Source: Rotaria socialis (taxonomy: Eukaryota > Rotifera > Eurotatoria > Philodinida > Philodinidae). From it: 64,000 bases of DNA. Below are positions 22,736-34,889 of this stretch, one piece after another. How positions within the stretch are numbered: the stretch's first letter is position 1; the number at the start of each line of letters is the position of its first letter. The position numbers and the translations under genes were made by a program. The stretch is from the NCBI GenBank assembly GCA_905331475.1, contig CAJNYU010001140.1, positions 1 to 64,000 of the forward strand. Reading direction: 5' to 3'. Below the pieces are notes generated by a model. It was not told the origin of the DNA. It saw only the letters and a list, made by a program, of their open reading frames with translations, and searched no databases.

Positions 22736-25125
22736 ATGAATTGCTCGTCATTAATAATCATCGTCTTGTTTGTTATCTATTGTACAATCATTAGAATATC
22801 ATCAGATGCAATATTTTTTCACACACAAACTCGTTCAACACAACTTATCAATAGAATGTTATTTGGTTCGACAACTGAATGCAGTATTCGTATAGGTGGT
22901 AAACAATTTACATCAAAATTTTATAAAATGATAACATGTCGTTTTGTTGAAAATCTTGCAAATATATATCCCTATCTATTAAAATATTCTCATGACATAA
23001 CCGCGCTTGAAATAACAGATTCGACTATTAAAAATTGGAATATAAATCAACATGCAAAAGTATTTCGTAAATTTGAATTTTTAATATTTCATCGAACAAC
23101 GATTATTAGTAAAAGCGTATGTCCATTTGATTCTCTAGCGTCGAATTTGTTTTATTTACATTTTACACATTTTTCACCGAGTTTAGAAAAGTTTTTTTCT
23201 AATCAATCATGTTCAATTATGAAACGTTTACGTGTTCTTATACTTGATCATGCTGATTTAGGCAATGAAAATCTTTTAGCAGATAAATTTCCAAATTTAC
23301 ATATCTTACGATTAAATTTTTCTTCCTTCGATAATCCATTGAACTATTCTTATGTTCGTTCGTTTCCGTACTTACAAGATTTTTTCTTAAAAGTTAATGA
23401 TGATTGCCATCGATGTGAATATGAATGGCTAAAATATGCAGCACGAGATGGGAATTACGTGTTTTTTCGAATTAGTCCCAATTCAGGCTGTATGGATTGG
23501 AATAGAGGCGGCAGTTTTCTTAAATGGCAGCATGCACCACTCTGCGGTATCTGTTCATTACCATTAATCATTGATAAAATGCAAACAAATGGCATGTGTA
23601 AAATTGAAGATGGAATAACAGAGCACTACTGTAAAGCTTATTATGGACGACAAAGTATATTTCAACCTTGGACAAATATATTTGAAAAGAAAACTACACA
23701 AAACTTGCCATTACCTCCGACGATGAGGCCAAGAAAAGAATTTATGAAACCAAAATATACAAAATCGATTATTAAACAACATAAAAGAGACATAACTAGT
23801 AGTGTACGTAGATTTGCAACCTTGTGAAAATTAATTTCGTTAGAAAACTTAGACGAACAATAGTTTCAAACAGAATATAAAGTGAGAAGATGTTTTGTTT
23901 GTTGTTGATAAATTATGGCACGTTAGAAAGATCATTTTAGTCTTCTTCTTTTTTTTTTATCTCAATGGGAATCTAACTCTTAGGCTATGTACTGGAAATA
24001 TCTCATTTAATGATCATTTTCTGTTCCATTATTACCGATAGAGATATTTCTATATTTTTTGGTGTATCTTCAAAACACCGTTTAAAATTTATATGAAAAA
24101 TAGAATGCAGCAATACCTTTCTAATACTTCCGACAACAAGCATGAATCATTGGCGGCTTATAAAAAATAGTATCGCAGCTTCTGTTTTGTATGATAATAA
24201 TGTTTGTTTGTAGGTACCAACGACTACTCGATCAATGATCATGAATAATGACTCAAACATAATTTCTCCGCCGCCTATAACGAATACAACAACATCTCAA
24301 ACATCAACAATATCACTTTGGCAATCTCGTATTGTTGTAACACGTAAACCAACTGATTTATTCAATCGATCCTATTGCAATCCTATCAATACTAGTTTAT
24401 ATCAACCGAAAGTCCGCTCGAATCTTCCACCATTGACCGAACAATTATATAATCTTTCTCAACAATATGCACCGAATTGCTCAAATATTCAATGTAATAT
24501 TATTCATTCCGATTATCTCGGTCCACTGTGTTTAAAAACAGGTATAACATATGCGAATATGTGCGAAGTACTACTCGCATTGTGCACGAAACAGCTTGAT
24601 CCTTACAATCTACGAATTGATTATTTCGGTTCGTGTGTAACAAATTGTTCATTAGTATCACGTTGCTACTCGAATAATGAAATATGCATCATGACTCCTA
24701 AGCCTCATTGCATACTTCGCCAAAGAAACTGTACTGGTTTTTCGCCTGTATGCGATACATATGGTAAAACATTTGTTAATCGATGTCATTTATCGGATTC
24801 TCTAGTATTTAATCAGCCAAGACAAATAGCGTATCGTGGACCATGCCGATTAAATCGACAGTGTACGAAAGATTTATGTCAGCCGAATGAAATATGTGTA
24901 CAAACAATCGATAAATATCATCATCCTGTTTGTATGAATTGTAATTCAAATAAACCGTTGAAATTATGTCCATTTGAATTATTTTGTGGCAATAATAAAA
25001 GACAATATATTAATCGTTGTCAATTACATTATGAACGTTGTCAAACGAAAACATATATTCAAATTGAATACTATGGTCTTTGCCGTACTCAAGAGCTCGA
25101 TGATGAATATGACAATGGAAATTAA
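22736..25125 (+). CDS. Secreted LRR plus Kazal/follistatin-like repeat protein
   Basis: Proposed exons 22736-23803 and 24214-25125 (659 residues). The ATG at 22736 begins a good signal peptide (MNCSSLIIIVLFVIYCTIIR); the open frame upstream lacks an earlier convincing ATG, and CTCCTAG just before it could be a UTR or trans-splice acceptor. The first part has LRR-like repeats (MKRLRVLILDHADL, FPNLHILRLNFSSF, FPYLQDFFLKVNDD) and a Cys cap (CHRCEYEWLKYAA). The second part has a Pro/Thr-rich linker and three Kazal-like modules (GPLCLKTGITYANMC, SPVCDTYGKTFVNRC, CGNNKRQYINRC). The donor GTACGT at 23804 and acceptor TAG before 24214 join in phase 0. Intron length (410 nt) is atypical, so two separate genes remain possible. 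Confidence 0.6.
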
Positions 25126-28100
25126 GATTTTTTTTTCAAATTAGCTTTTGTAGTTATGTACCGTTATCTTTCGCTTGTGATTTATATATAATAAAATAAT
25201 AAATCTGATTAGTTTGAATATTTCCTACTCGTCTAATTCGCGTTGGCGATTCTATAGATTTTGTGCAAGACATAAACCATTTACTTTTAGCATATAAAGT
25301 GTTAGTTATTTCGATGTCGATCCGATTCATTTTACTGTTCACGTAGAATATCTTAGGTTAGTATTCGAATATCTTGTGAATGGATTTACTACAGTCAACA
25401 CTTCAACATAGACCATCTGCGCTCCGATTAGATTTAGAGTCCTCGTCTGATTTGTTCCGATCATATGAAATCGTTCACTCAGAAAGGTGCTAATTAGTCC
25501 AATATTTCTGAATTATTTATTGTAGCGTTGTCTTGTTTATTTCTCTCTCTCTCTCTCTCTCTCCTAGTTCAGCAATCGATTGCAGATACATGAAGAATGA
25601 ATGACTGATTTATTGCTTCGATCAAATTTACTCATTCAATGAACCCAAACGTTGCCCGCCCTCTTTCTTGCCATTCATTCAAAAATTTCTCTTCTTTTTT
25701 TGTCGCTCGTTTATTACATTGCACCATCTTTTTTTTCAGTCATTATTTTGCATATATACGTTCCTTGTTAAAGTACTGAGTTCAGGGTATCCAATCTGCC
25801 TAACAGAATGCGTTGAACTCAGTCCGTGCACTAGCGAGTAATTAGGAATTTTTTTCGATGACTGGACCCTCAATCTGGACTATTGAGGCGTCTGTTTGAT
25901 AGAGCTCACGTACGTCTTCTTGGAGCACAGGTGATCTTAGTTGGAGTGCTTGTTTGTAGTGAATATATTCGCAAAATACTCTAGCATCGACTTAGATTAT
26001 CCTGCGTTCATGTAATTGAATTTCGATAGACTTTTGCGATACATTTTTTTTGTTTTGCTTCTGTTATTGGTCTACTCAAGTGCAACCAAAACTAAAATGT
26101 ACCACATTTAAGTGGACATCAATTAGTGCGTCACAGAGTCTCTCAAGAACATATGTCGCAGTTTGAATGGTCCCTTAATGTCTTCTCAATTAATTCTTTA
26201 TTAAATATCACGAAAGATGGATTTAAGATCCATAGTGAACAGTTTTGAAATTATCTGTTGGAAATTAGATGAGCATCAAAATCTGATTGTCTGAAATTTT
26301 AAGAATGTTATGATCGGTGCCAATCAAAGTGAAATATAGTAGCTTCAGAATGTGCTGTACTTTGTGTCGCAAAGTACGATACATGCGACACATTTTAACT
26401 AAGTGCGTGTATGTCTAACCAAGCAAGAAAAAGAAACGAAAATAAATATTGCACCAATCTCAAAACGTTAGAATCCTTCAAAAGCCTAGAGAATATCTAC
26501 GAAATATAGACAATTTCATGTATTAACAAATATTTCAATAATGCCTTCTTTGTGAAATTAATGTAGATGCTCTATGGTCATATACATTTATATTGATAAT
26601 GTGTATATGCATAGAGCAATAGTGGAAAATAGAGTGAATTCAATCAAGGTTTAGTGCTCTTACTCGCTCATTTCACTGGCAGTTTACAGAGCAAATGAAG
26701 CAACATAATTTCTCTTCTTTCTCTCATTGTTACTTGAAATGGTGAGTTGTCTAGCGTTTTTTTCTGTTCTGAAAATTTATATTTCTGTTATTTTGCTTCT
26801 GGATTTTTGTCGTGTAGATCGCTCTCTACCATGATTCTTTCTTTTTTCTTCTCCTATCGATAAATTATTTGAGAGTTCTTCAACTTTGTTTCCACAGGTA
26901 GCATGCATTTTTTTGTCTTTTCAATTCTCTTCTGGTAAAGAATGAACATGGTAAGTTAAAAGCAAGAAAATCACAATTTCTTTTTCTTTCTCTATTTGAC
27001 TCCTCTCTGAGCTCTATTATGTCGAATACGACAACTGAATATGTATAGAATCGATCAACTCATTATATAAAGGAAATACTAATATTTGGTAATGGTAATT
27101 GGTAGGTAAATATCATCGCCACAATAAAAAGCAAAGTTTTCAACTAGAAGACATTTTTCGTTATGTACACTGATTTTTTTCAACCGTACAAAATTTTGTA
27201 AATTTTAAAGCAAATCAAAATAAGCACGTGGCAAATATAACATTTGACAGTGTAAGCATGAAAATCTTTTTCTTTTTCATTCTCTATACTATGGCAATCA
27301 TTCTAATAAACATAGTCGGTATACATTGAAGCTGAAGATCTATCAATTTTTTTTGATTATGCGTATTTTATTCGTGACATCCATATATATATATATATAT
27401 TTTTTTTTTCGTTTTTTATACAATTTTTGCGGACGCTTACGAAAATAGGCACAAGAAACAGCGAAAGAATCACATGGAAGAGAAAACGAATAGAATATAA
27501 TCGAAATCGAAGCAGTGGTGACGCAATTGGCGTGCATTGCTGTTCTCCCTTTTTGTTTATTCTTCCGATACCGTATATCTTGTAAACGATGACACCGTGC
27601 CGGTGCAAGGAATCAAACCTTCTGATATCTAACTTAGACACATAGAACCACTACGTCATCCCCGACAGAAGATCTATCAATGAGTAGCGTATAGCACAAT
27701 GCATTCTTATTGATTGCTCACTGTGGGAAGTCATATAGTTACTTCAAATGATTTAGGTACGAAGGGTAAGGTTCATAAAGATAGTGACGCGCCAGTTAAC
27801 GACACATAGACATTGATGGGTTTTTTTTATGATCGATAGATGTAATTTTATTTTATAGTAGTCTACCGTAATGAAAGATTGACTTTGATTTAGCTACATT
27901 AGAAGACGAGAGTATTGTCATTTCTGTATATTTTCATCTATTCATCTTCAAGGGAAAAGAATAGATACTAACTTTTATCGTTTAATTAAAACATAGAGTT
28001 AGAATAAAGTAATATTACATAGAGAACGAGTAAATAGTTATAAAACCTTACAACATAGGAAGAGCATAGAATAAAATTCGATTGTTTCTTTTTCTTTTTT

Positions 28101-30492
28101 AGATACTTCGCAATAAACTTGTTCGTATTGTATACTGAAATATCCTGGTATTCCTTATTTAATAAAAATTCTTCAAGTAAGTAGAACACAGACAACATAA
28201 TACTCATTGCCAAATCAAATCTGTTTCGTCTCAAAATTGACTTTTTTTTGTTTTTAATATACTCAAGTAAAACATCAAAACGTTCGATCTCACTCCAGCT
28301 GCATCCAGCTGAGGCAAACTGTGATATTATTGATTACTTCATGAGTATCTTTACTTTATCTTATATATCCAAGGACATCCCGACTTTCCGGTATCGAATC
28401 ATTTATAGTAATACGATATGATTTTGTTTGCTACTGTTTGATAGCATCAGTTCACGTTAGAATACGAGCAATGCAGCTATGTTTTTAAAGCTTCACAAAC
28501 CGCGACTAATGCATCGAACTCAATCTCTTAGACAATGGTGTGTATTAGTCTAGTATAATTGTTACAAATTGAGTTCTATAGTGTAGTGACATTTTTTACA
28601 ACGTCAAACAACAATAGAATAATACAAATACTCTGCTGTTTTAATAATGCAAAAATATCGAGTCAGTCGAACTTTATTAAGATGCGGGGAGACCGTATTA
28701 TTGTAACTGTAATTGTTTCGTGACCTCTTACTGCTCGGCGATTTGAAAGAGAGTAAAGTTGAACCTGAGACGAGGCTCATTTAATTGCTTGACACATTCC
28801 GTTCTTTCTTTCTATGCAAACAACTACGTAGCATACCCTGTGGTATTTTTTGTAGAAAAAAAAGCAGTTTGTAATGAATACAATTCGAAGAAAGAAATTT
28901 ATAACGAAGCAAATCGTCTAGTATATTACATTACACTTTACGCAAACCTAAAAATCAAAATCATATTTTTATTGTATGATGATCAGTTTGATAATTAATG
29001 CATTGAATGTGCAAACCTAAAGACGAAGAATATCTAAAGAAGCAAAGGAAATGAGTGTACTTTCTAATTAAATATTTAATTCAGATTAAATAAGTCCTCG
29101 CATATGGTTATTTTCATACTAATCCTCAATAGGTTTTTTTTCTCGATGGTTGTATCGAATTTATGCTCTTCGAGCATCTAATTCATATAGATAAAAGAAT
29201 ATATACACCACTTGCGATTATTTAATCCTATTTTGAGTGTTTACGGGATTTTATAGAAACAGGATACGTCAAAACGCCATCGTAAAAACATTCGATCAAA
29301 CGAATCTTGATCAAAATTAATTGAAACATTTATTATGAGAATCATTTTCAACGTTAATTATCCTTCATAAAATAAAAGTTATTGTAAGATTTCGAATTCG
29401 TCTTTCTCTGTTGAAAATATATTGAATCAAGCACATAGTCACGGTTTCACAGCAGTACAACTAAAAAATAACAGCTGGGATTTTGTACCAATACAACTAT
29501 CAGAAAAGAAACAGAACAATAATCGTATTTTATCGCTATTTCTTAATCTTTTCGTAACAAAAAAAACCATAATCACAGCTGCGCACTACACGTCATTTCA
29601 TAAAAATGTCAAATTTGCTCTCAATGTCACATCCGATTAGGTAGATTGATAGAATTTATAACACTATAATACGAATAAAAAAGAATACCCATATCGCATG
29701 TGTGTTGATAGTAGTACGAAAAAAAAAATGATACGATCAAATCATCTATTTAAAAACATGCTTACTCCATTTGATATGAATGGTTGTTTTTTCCCATTAA
29801 TGTAAAAAACCAATACTTATTCGAAAGTATGAGCTGATGTATTTGCATTTGTTATAAAATGGTTCAAGACACTTTTTATGTAGACTGACAGTAATGTGTT
29901 GCATATATGAGACATTTGATCATCGTTCAACTAGCATCATAATTATAAAATTTCCATTTGACGAAAAAATTACATGGCTGAGTTCTCATTGTGTATTCTT
30001 CAGATGTGGTGCCCTGTCAATGCCTAACCGTTACATACATTAGAATATAAAAATCCCTGAAGCAATATTTTCTATTTGATTAGCTGTTCGCTGTCAGTTG
30101 TATTTATCTATCGATGATTTCTCTCAATACGATGCATTACTGTGCATCTGCTTTCATTCAAGTCGAGTAACGAGCAGACACATGGTAAGATATCTTATGG
30201 CATTTCGGTGTTAGAAAAGAGACAGAAAAAGCAGAACGCGTGATCGTGAGTAAGGGTAACAAATATTTAATCAAGTAACGCCGATAAATTCTACTGATCT
30301 TTTATTTTATCATGTGAATGTGCAAAAACCTGTTTAAATAAAGAGATATGTGTAATATTAGTTATAGACCATGATACATTTCAACAACAATCGGTTTCAA
30401 TCGTCACGATCTAACATGTATTCAAGAGAACAAATTAGATAATTAGACATAGACATACTCTTTATTTGATATTTATCGAATATTATTCTTAA
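25126..30492. other. 5.4-kb gene-free region
   Basis: No convincing coding gene. It holds a (CT)n run at about 25544-25562, a 10-bp-stem hairpin at 25775-25823, an (AT)n run at about 27381-27400 and a tRNA-like relic at 27590-27662. Several 60-90-codon frames show no family resemblance. Distal regulatory DNA or untranslated exons cannot be excluded. Confidence 0.45.
27590..27662 (-). other. tRNA-like relic
   Basis: On the minus strand a GTAGTGGTTCTATG segment resembles a tRNA D-arm/box A, and GGTTTGATTCC about 35 bases later resembles box B (normally GGTTCGANTCC). The acceptor ends do not pair and the anticodon stem collapses to a palindrome with no loop, so this is not a working tRNA. A tRNA pseudogene or SINE head is likely. 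Confidence 0.3.
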
Positions 30493-31825
30493 ATGCATTT
30501 TTCACATCCGAAATCGGCCATTCGACTTTTGTGGCGGCGACAAGTTTTCCGCTTACGACGAACATCGCCTATATGGTTTGTGATCGTAGGCATCTGTAGT
30601 TTATTTCTCATCATTAATGTGCCTAATCCATTTTCTGCTCGATATAATCGAGTTCCAATCGATCAAGATGTTCAATGGAACAACGTCAAAGAAATATTAG
30701 AACTTAAAGCACATGTAAGTCATCATAATTAGATTTTATTTAACTAATTTAATTGTTAAGATTTTTCGAAATGTAACATGGTCAAACAATATCAAGATTA
30801 TCCAACAGGGCACTGCACAGCAAGAGACTAGCTCTATTATTCTCATTGTTCTTTATACGACAGTATTTCGTGCTGAAAAATTTTGTACACTTTCCGGTGA
30901 ACGTATTTTTGGTGAGTCGTGTCCATCAAAACATCGTTGTCAATGGTCATGTGATCCTACACGATTTCGTGAAGCTGATGCATTGATATTTCATGCCTAT
31001 GATATTCCATTTGCTCGACCTTCGATACCGGATCGTTCCGAAACAAAACCTAATTCTGTTTGGATTCTATGGTCAGATGAACCTCCTTCGATCATTAATT
31101 ATGCTCTATTTAATAAATATAATTTTAATTGGACAATAAGTTATAAATTCGATAGTGAAATATCCATTGCGACCTATGGTTTATTTAGTAAACGAGACAA
31201 AGCACTATCAAATAATGAATATCAGCAATGGATTAGGAAAGAATTTTCTAATCGAGAAAATGGTGCATTATGGTTTGTTTCAAATTGTAAATCAAAAAAA
31301 CGCTTAGAATTATTTCATAATTTAAAAAAAGCATCAAAAGTATTAGTTGAAGGCTATGGCCGTTGTGTGGATTATTATCCATTGCATTTATGCGGTGGAT
31401 CGACTCGTTGCGAATATGATTATATGGCAAATTTTAAATTCTATCTAAGTTTCGAATCTAATACTTGCCGAGATTATATAACTGAAAAATTCTACAAAGC
31501 ATTCTATCATGGTCTTATACCAATTGCTTATGGGCCAGATAAAAGTGATTATGATCGTTTTGCGCCGAGCAATTCATTTCTGCATATTGATGATTTCGAC
31601 AAAGACATGAGTCAACTTGCGACGCATTTAGAAGAAGTTCATTCGAATATAACTTTATTTTCAACGTATCATGAATGGAGAAAAAACTATGAAGTTATTA
31701 TTGATGGTAAAGCACTCGAGCGTGTACGTATGTGCGAATTATGTCAACGGTTAATGGATGTAAGAAAAAATGAAATGATTTATTATAAAGATCTCGAACG
31801 ATTTTATACGGACAAATGTGATTAA
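30493..31825 (+). CDS. Alpha-1,3-fucosyltransferase, GT10 family
   Basis: Two exons, 30493-30714 and 30761-31825, with a 46-nt intron; 428 residues. A type II topology is evident: a basic N-terminus (LLWRRQVFRLRR) precedes a signal anchor (IWFVIVGICSLFLIINV), then a stem and catalytic domain. The GT10 motif lies around residues 297-335: FKFYLSFESNTCRDYITEKF followed by YKAFYHGLIPIAYG. SVWILWSDEPP and ALWFVSNCKSKKRLEL are also typical. Cysteines cluster at the C-terminus (MCELCQRL). The enzyme transfers fucose from GDP-fucose to N-acetylglucosamine-containing or core N-glycans in the Golgi; acceptor specificity cannot be told. A hAT remnant begins about 150 bp downstream. Confidence 0.9.
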
Positions 31826-31970
31826 ATATGATCAGTGAACAATTTCTGTTTTACTTTTATTTTTTATTGTGTTATAAAAGAAATGATTGTTATTCAAAGC
31901 TGTTTTTTTTTGTTTTGCTTTTCTCTCATTTTGTTACTCTCATATGAATTTCATTTACAAACAAGCTACT

Positions 31971-33387
31971 GTTTACACTAGTGTACTGCGTGATTGATAT
32001 CCTTACTCACGATCACGATCACGAAAAATATATGCAATCACGCACGATTACGATCACGCGTGATCGTGATCGCGATCGTGAATCTAGTGATCATGTAGTG
32101 CCCTAATTCAGCTATAAAAGAAAAATATTTTATTGATTGGTCGTGCCATCTATATAATATATTCTATTGGGTATAGTTAAAGGCTTCGACTTGAAAAGAA
32201 AGAATATCAACAGCAAAGTTTCGTTTGCTTTCTTTATATTCATTCTATGAAAATACTTTGACGATGTAAAAAAACCTTTAACTTGTTTTAGATTCTAGAA
32301 TGTGTGCCACTGATCCTCTTAAATTCAATAAAACAGATTTAGCACGATTGATTATAGAAAAACCTATATCTATATCATATAAAAACCAAAAAAATGGAAA
32401 TATACGTGACAATATTCCTCATAACTTAAATTATTTCGCATTCTTAGGTGATATTTTTATGTGCGAATGGTGGCATCCGATAGACAACAATGCCAGTTGT
32501 CATCTCTTTTATCGACTGATTGAGTTTTTGCTCTCTGCATTATCCATCTTTTCCATGGTTCTAACAGTGTGTTTTTCAGATGTTTTTTTTTGACCATCAG
32601 TTGTATTTTTCGCCTGTCGTCACCTGAAAGAATTGTAACTGTAGAGTAGTATACCATGTACCAGAATACAGCTGAGGTTGCTCGTCCGCGTCAATACAGC
32701 TATAAGATGCTACTACAATGAAAGTGTAAAGCGTGCCGGTGAAATTATGACGAAGAGCTTACCTATCAATACTCGAGAGACTCCAACATAGCAAAAAGAC
32801 TTAGAAGATGTACACACTGAGCAGTTTCTGTGAAAAACTCTTTGTACTGAAAATGCTTCAACATATACTTTTGTGCGTGCTACTGTGTTGAGCTGCTACT
32901 TTAAAAAACGTTCTGCTAGAGCTCAGACATATTTCTATATTTTTGGTTTTTCTGTATTTGTACGGTTCTGAACAAATTACTACATTCAGATATTGTTCAT
33001 GTGCTGCATCGTTGAGTTGTATCACGTAGTATATATGGTATCAATATGAGACCTAGTTGACGATCTATAAGAGAGAAATCGAAAAAAAAACTTTGCTTCG
33101 TTACTTATGTGCCACCTTGTATTTAATCAGGTTATGTATTTTACTTGTTTTTTATTGCTACAAGCAGCAAATGAACTGTCAGATTTTACAATTTAATATG
33201 AACATTGACCTTTTCAATAAATATTTGAAATTTCGAACGTATATAATAGTCGTGAAATATCAACTTTTAATTTCGATCACGATCACGATCACGATCACGA
33301 TCACGAAAAAACCTTCTAATCACGCACGATCACGAAAAAACCTTCTAATCACGCACGATCACGATCACGCAGTACACTAGTTTACAC
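31971..33387. mobile_element. Non-autonomous hAT element, 1401 bp, with 8-bp target duplication
   Basis: The element proper is 31979-33379. It is flanked by an exact 8-bp direct repeat GTTTACAC (31971-31978 and 33380-33387). Its termini are TAGTGTACTGCGTGAT and ATCACGCAGTACACTA, a perfect 16-bp inverted repeat with the TAGTG start of hAT elements. Both subterminal regions carry GATCAC/CACGAT hexamer arrays (about 32009-32080 and 33274-33370), probably transposase binding sites. The interior has no transposase; a 97-codon frame at 32300-32593 has no recognised family. Clean ends suggest a fairly recent insertion. Confidence 0.85.
33274..33370. repeat. GATCAC hexamer array (3' subterminal region of the hAT element)
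   Basis: Tandem GATCAC units are followed by a duplicated block ending AAAAAACCTTCTAATCACGC. The mirror array lies at about 32009-32080 in the opposite terminus. Not a CRISPR: no unique spacers of constant length. Confidence 0.8.
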
Positions 33388-34889
33388 ATATATGATTAAT
33401 GAAGTCAAGCTTGATACAGTTTTGTTTTTATATATTAGAGTTAGGATTTAACAACATATGTACAGCTTCAAGCTTTCAAAGTATTCATATGTTATCAATA
33501 TGAAATATCTTATGAGTAATAATACATCACACAAAAAATTCGGAATCGGCAACAAAATCAATTTTGCTTTGCTTTTCATAGAGAATTGAGTTTATTGTCT
33601 AAATTTTAGCGAAGTAGAGAAGAATATCAACTTGATGATGAGTATCTGTATTTAAATATTCGTTTTTAAATTTGATTGTTACTGGAAATTTTTTCATAAA
33701 TATTACTGTGAGAACAGAATTTCTAACATTTATATCAAATTTCAAGTTGACTTATTGACTATTGTTGAACAGCTAAATAAAAACTTGATTTCGAAACAGT
33801 GGGTACGTCGAACCCCAAGTCATTCTAGACTATTTGATCGAATGGTATAAAATTGACCGAAAGAAAAAACATCGAAAGTAAAAAATGTCGAAAATGCTAT
33901 AGATAGAGTGTAAACCTAGTTTTTCAGCAATCTTCTATGGATAATCTGCAGGAGTATCCAGCGTTGTACTTTTAAATGGATAGCGTATGCTCAAACTCGA
34001 TTTATAGAACGTTCGACGTTTTTTCTTTCTGCCAATTCTATGCATACCATTTGATCACGTCGTAGTACTCCTGGAATTAATATAGCCTCGATCTATCACT
34101 TATTCAGGACAGGATGAAGATTCCTCGTTGACTATAGACTATTTGTGTATTAACACACGAAAATCGGATATTACTTCATGGGCTGTTTTTAGAACTGAAG
34201 AGTCAATATAATAATATGAATATGTCTATCTTTTTCAGCTCGTATTATTTATTTAAAGCTTTGCTGTGCTAAACGATCAATAGTTCTCGAGGAAGCCAAT
34301 AAAGATATTTCTATCCAGAACTGAAAGTGAATGCCTTGTATCATAGTAGATTAGTATTAAAACTAAAATTTTCAGAAAAAAGCTCGATGAAAATATTGCA
34401 TTATTGAGTTGTCAGTTATGCTTAGTAAAATTACGAGTAAATGTTTTTACTCTGCCGGAACGAAATGAACTTAGAAAAGAAAAAAACAACACATCATTTG
34501 ATGTATAATTGTAATACTAGAAATGACGCGTCTAATTGAAACATTGATTAAATCAAGAAAAATCATAGGTCGTTTGCAAGATATTCAAGATTTGTTTTCT
34601 TATTGAAACAAGTTAGAATAATGCAATTAGTCAATTATTATAGCCGATTGAAATCATTGACAGTAAGAATCCACAATTGAATCAGTGTCTAGTCCATCGG
34701 AATGCCAAGTAAAACATCGCTTCTAGTTTTTCTCAGTGCACACGCGAAATATACACTTCCAAAGTTCAACTAATTCGATAGACATTTTTGTTTTAAATCA
34801 ATTATGAAACAAAAAAGAGAGAAAAATAATAATATTTATATAGGATATTATTTAAGAATTACAAAACAAAAAGAAAATAATGAACCTAT
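33388..34889. other. Intergenic between hAT element and GABA-B gene
   Basis: Contains a small inverted-repeat element (33833-34057); otherwise nothing recognised. Confidence 0.4.
33833..34057. repeat. Small inverted-repeat element K (TGTCGAAA boxes)
   Basis: The left arm TTTGATCGAATGGTAT and following GACCGAAAGAAAAAACATCG are matched in inverted orientation at 34010-34057 (for example GAAAGAAAAAACGTCGAACG on the minus strand). Arms are about 45 bp and the interior about 130 bp. The word GTAAAAAATGTCGAAAAT recurs in element L inside the GABA-B gene, so they are probably related MITEs or foldback elements. Confidence 0.5.

Noticed and set aside
33274-33370. Tandem GATCAC units considered as a CRISPR array
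   Set aside because: Units are contiguous hexamers without spacers and belong to a hAT subterminal region in a eukaryotic genome.
31826-34889. Possible transposase gene inside the 1.4-kb hAT
   Set aside because: The only frame of note (32300-32593) has no hAT dimerisation or catalytic motif, so the element is called non-autonomous.
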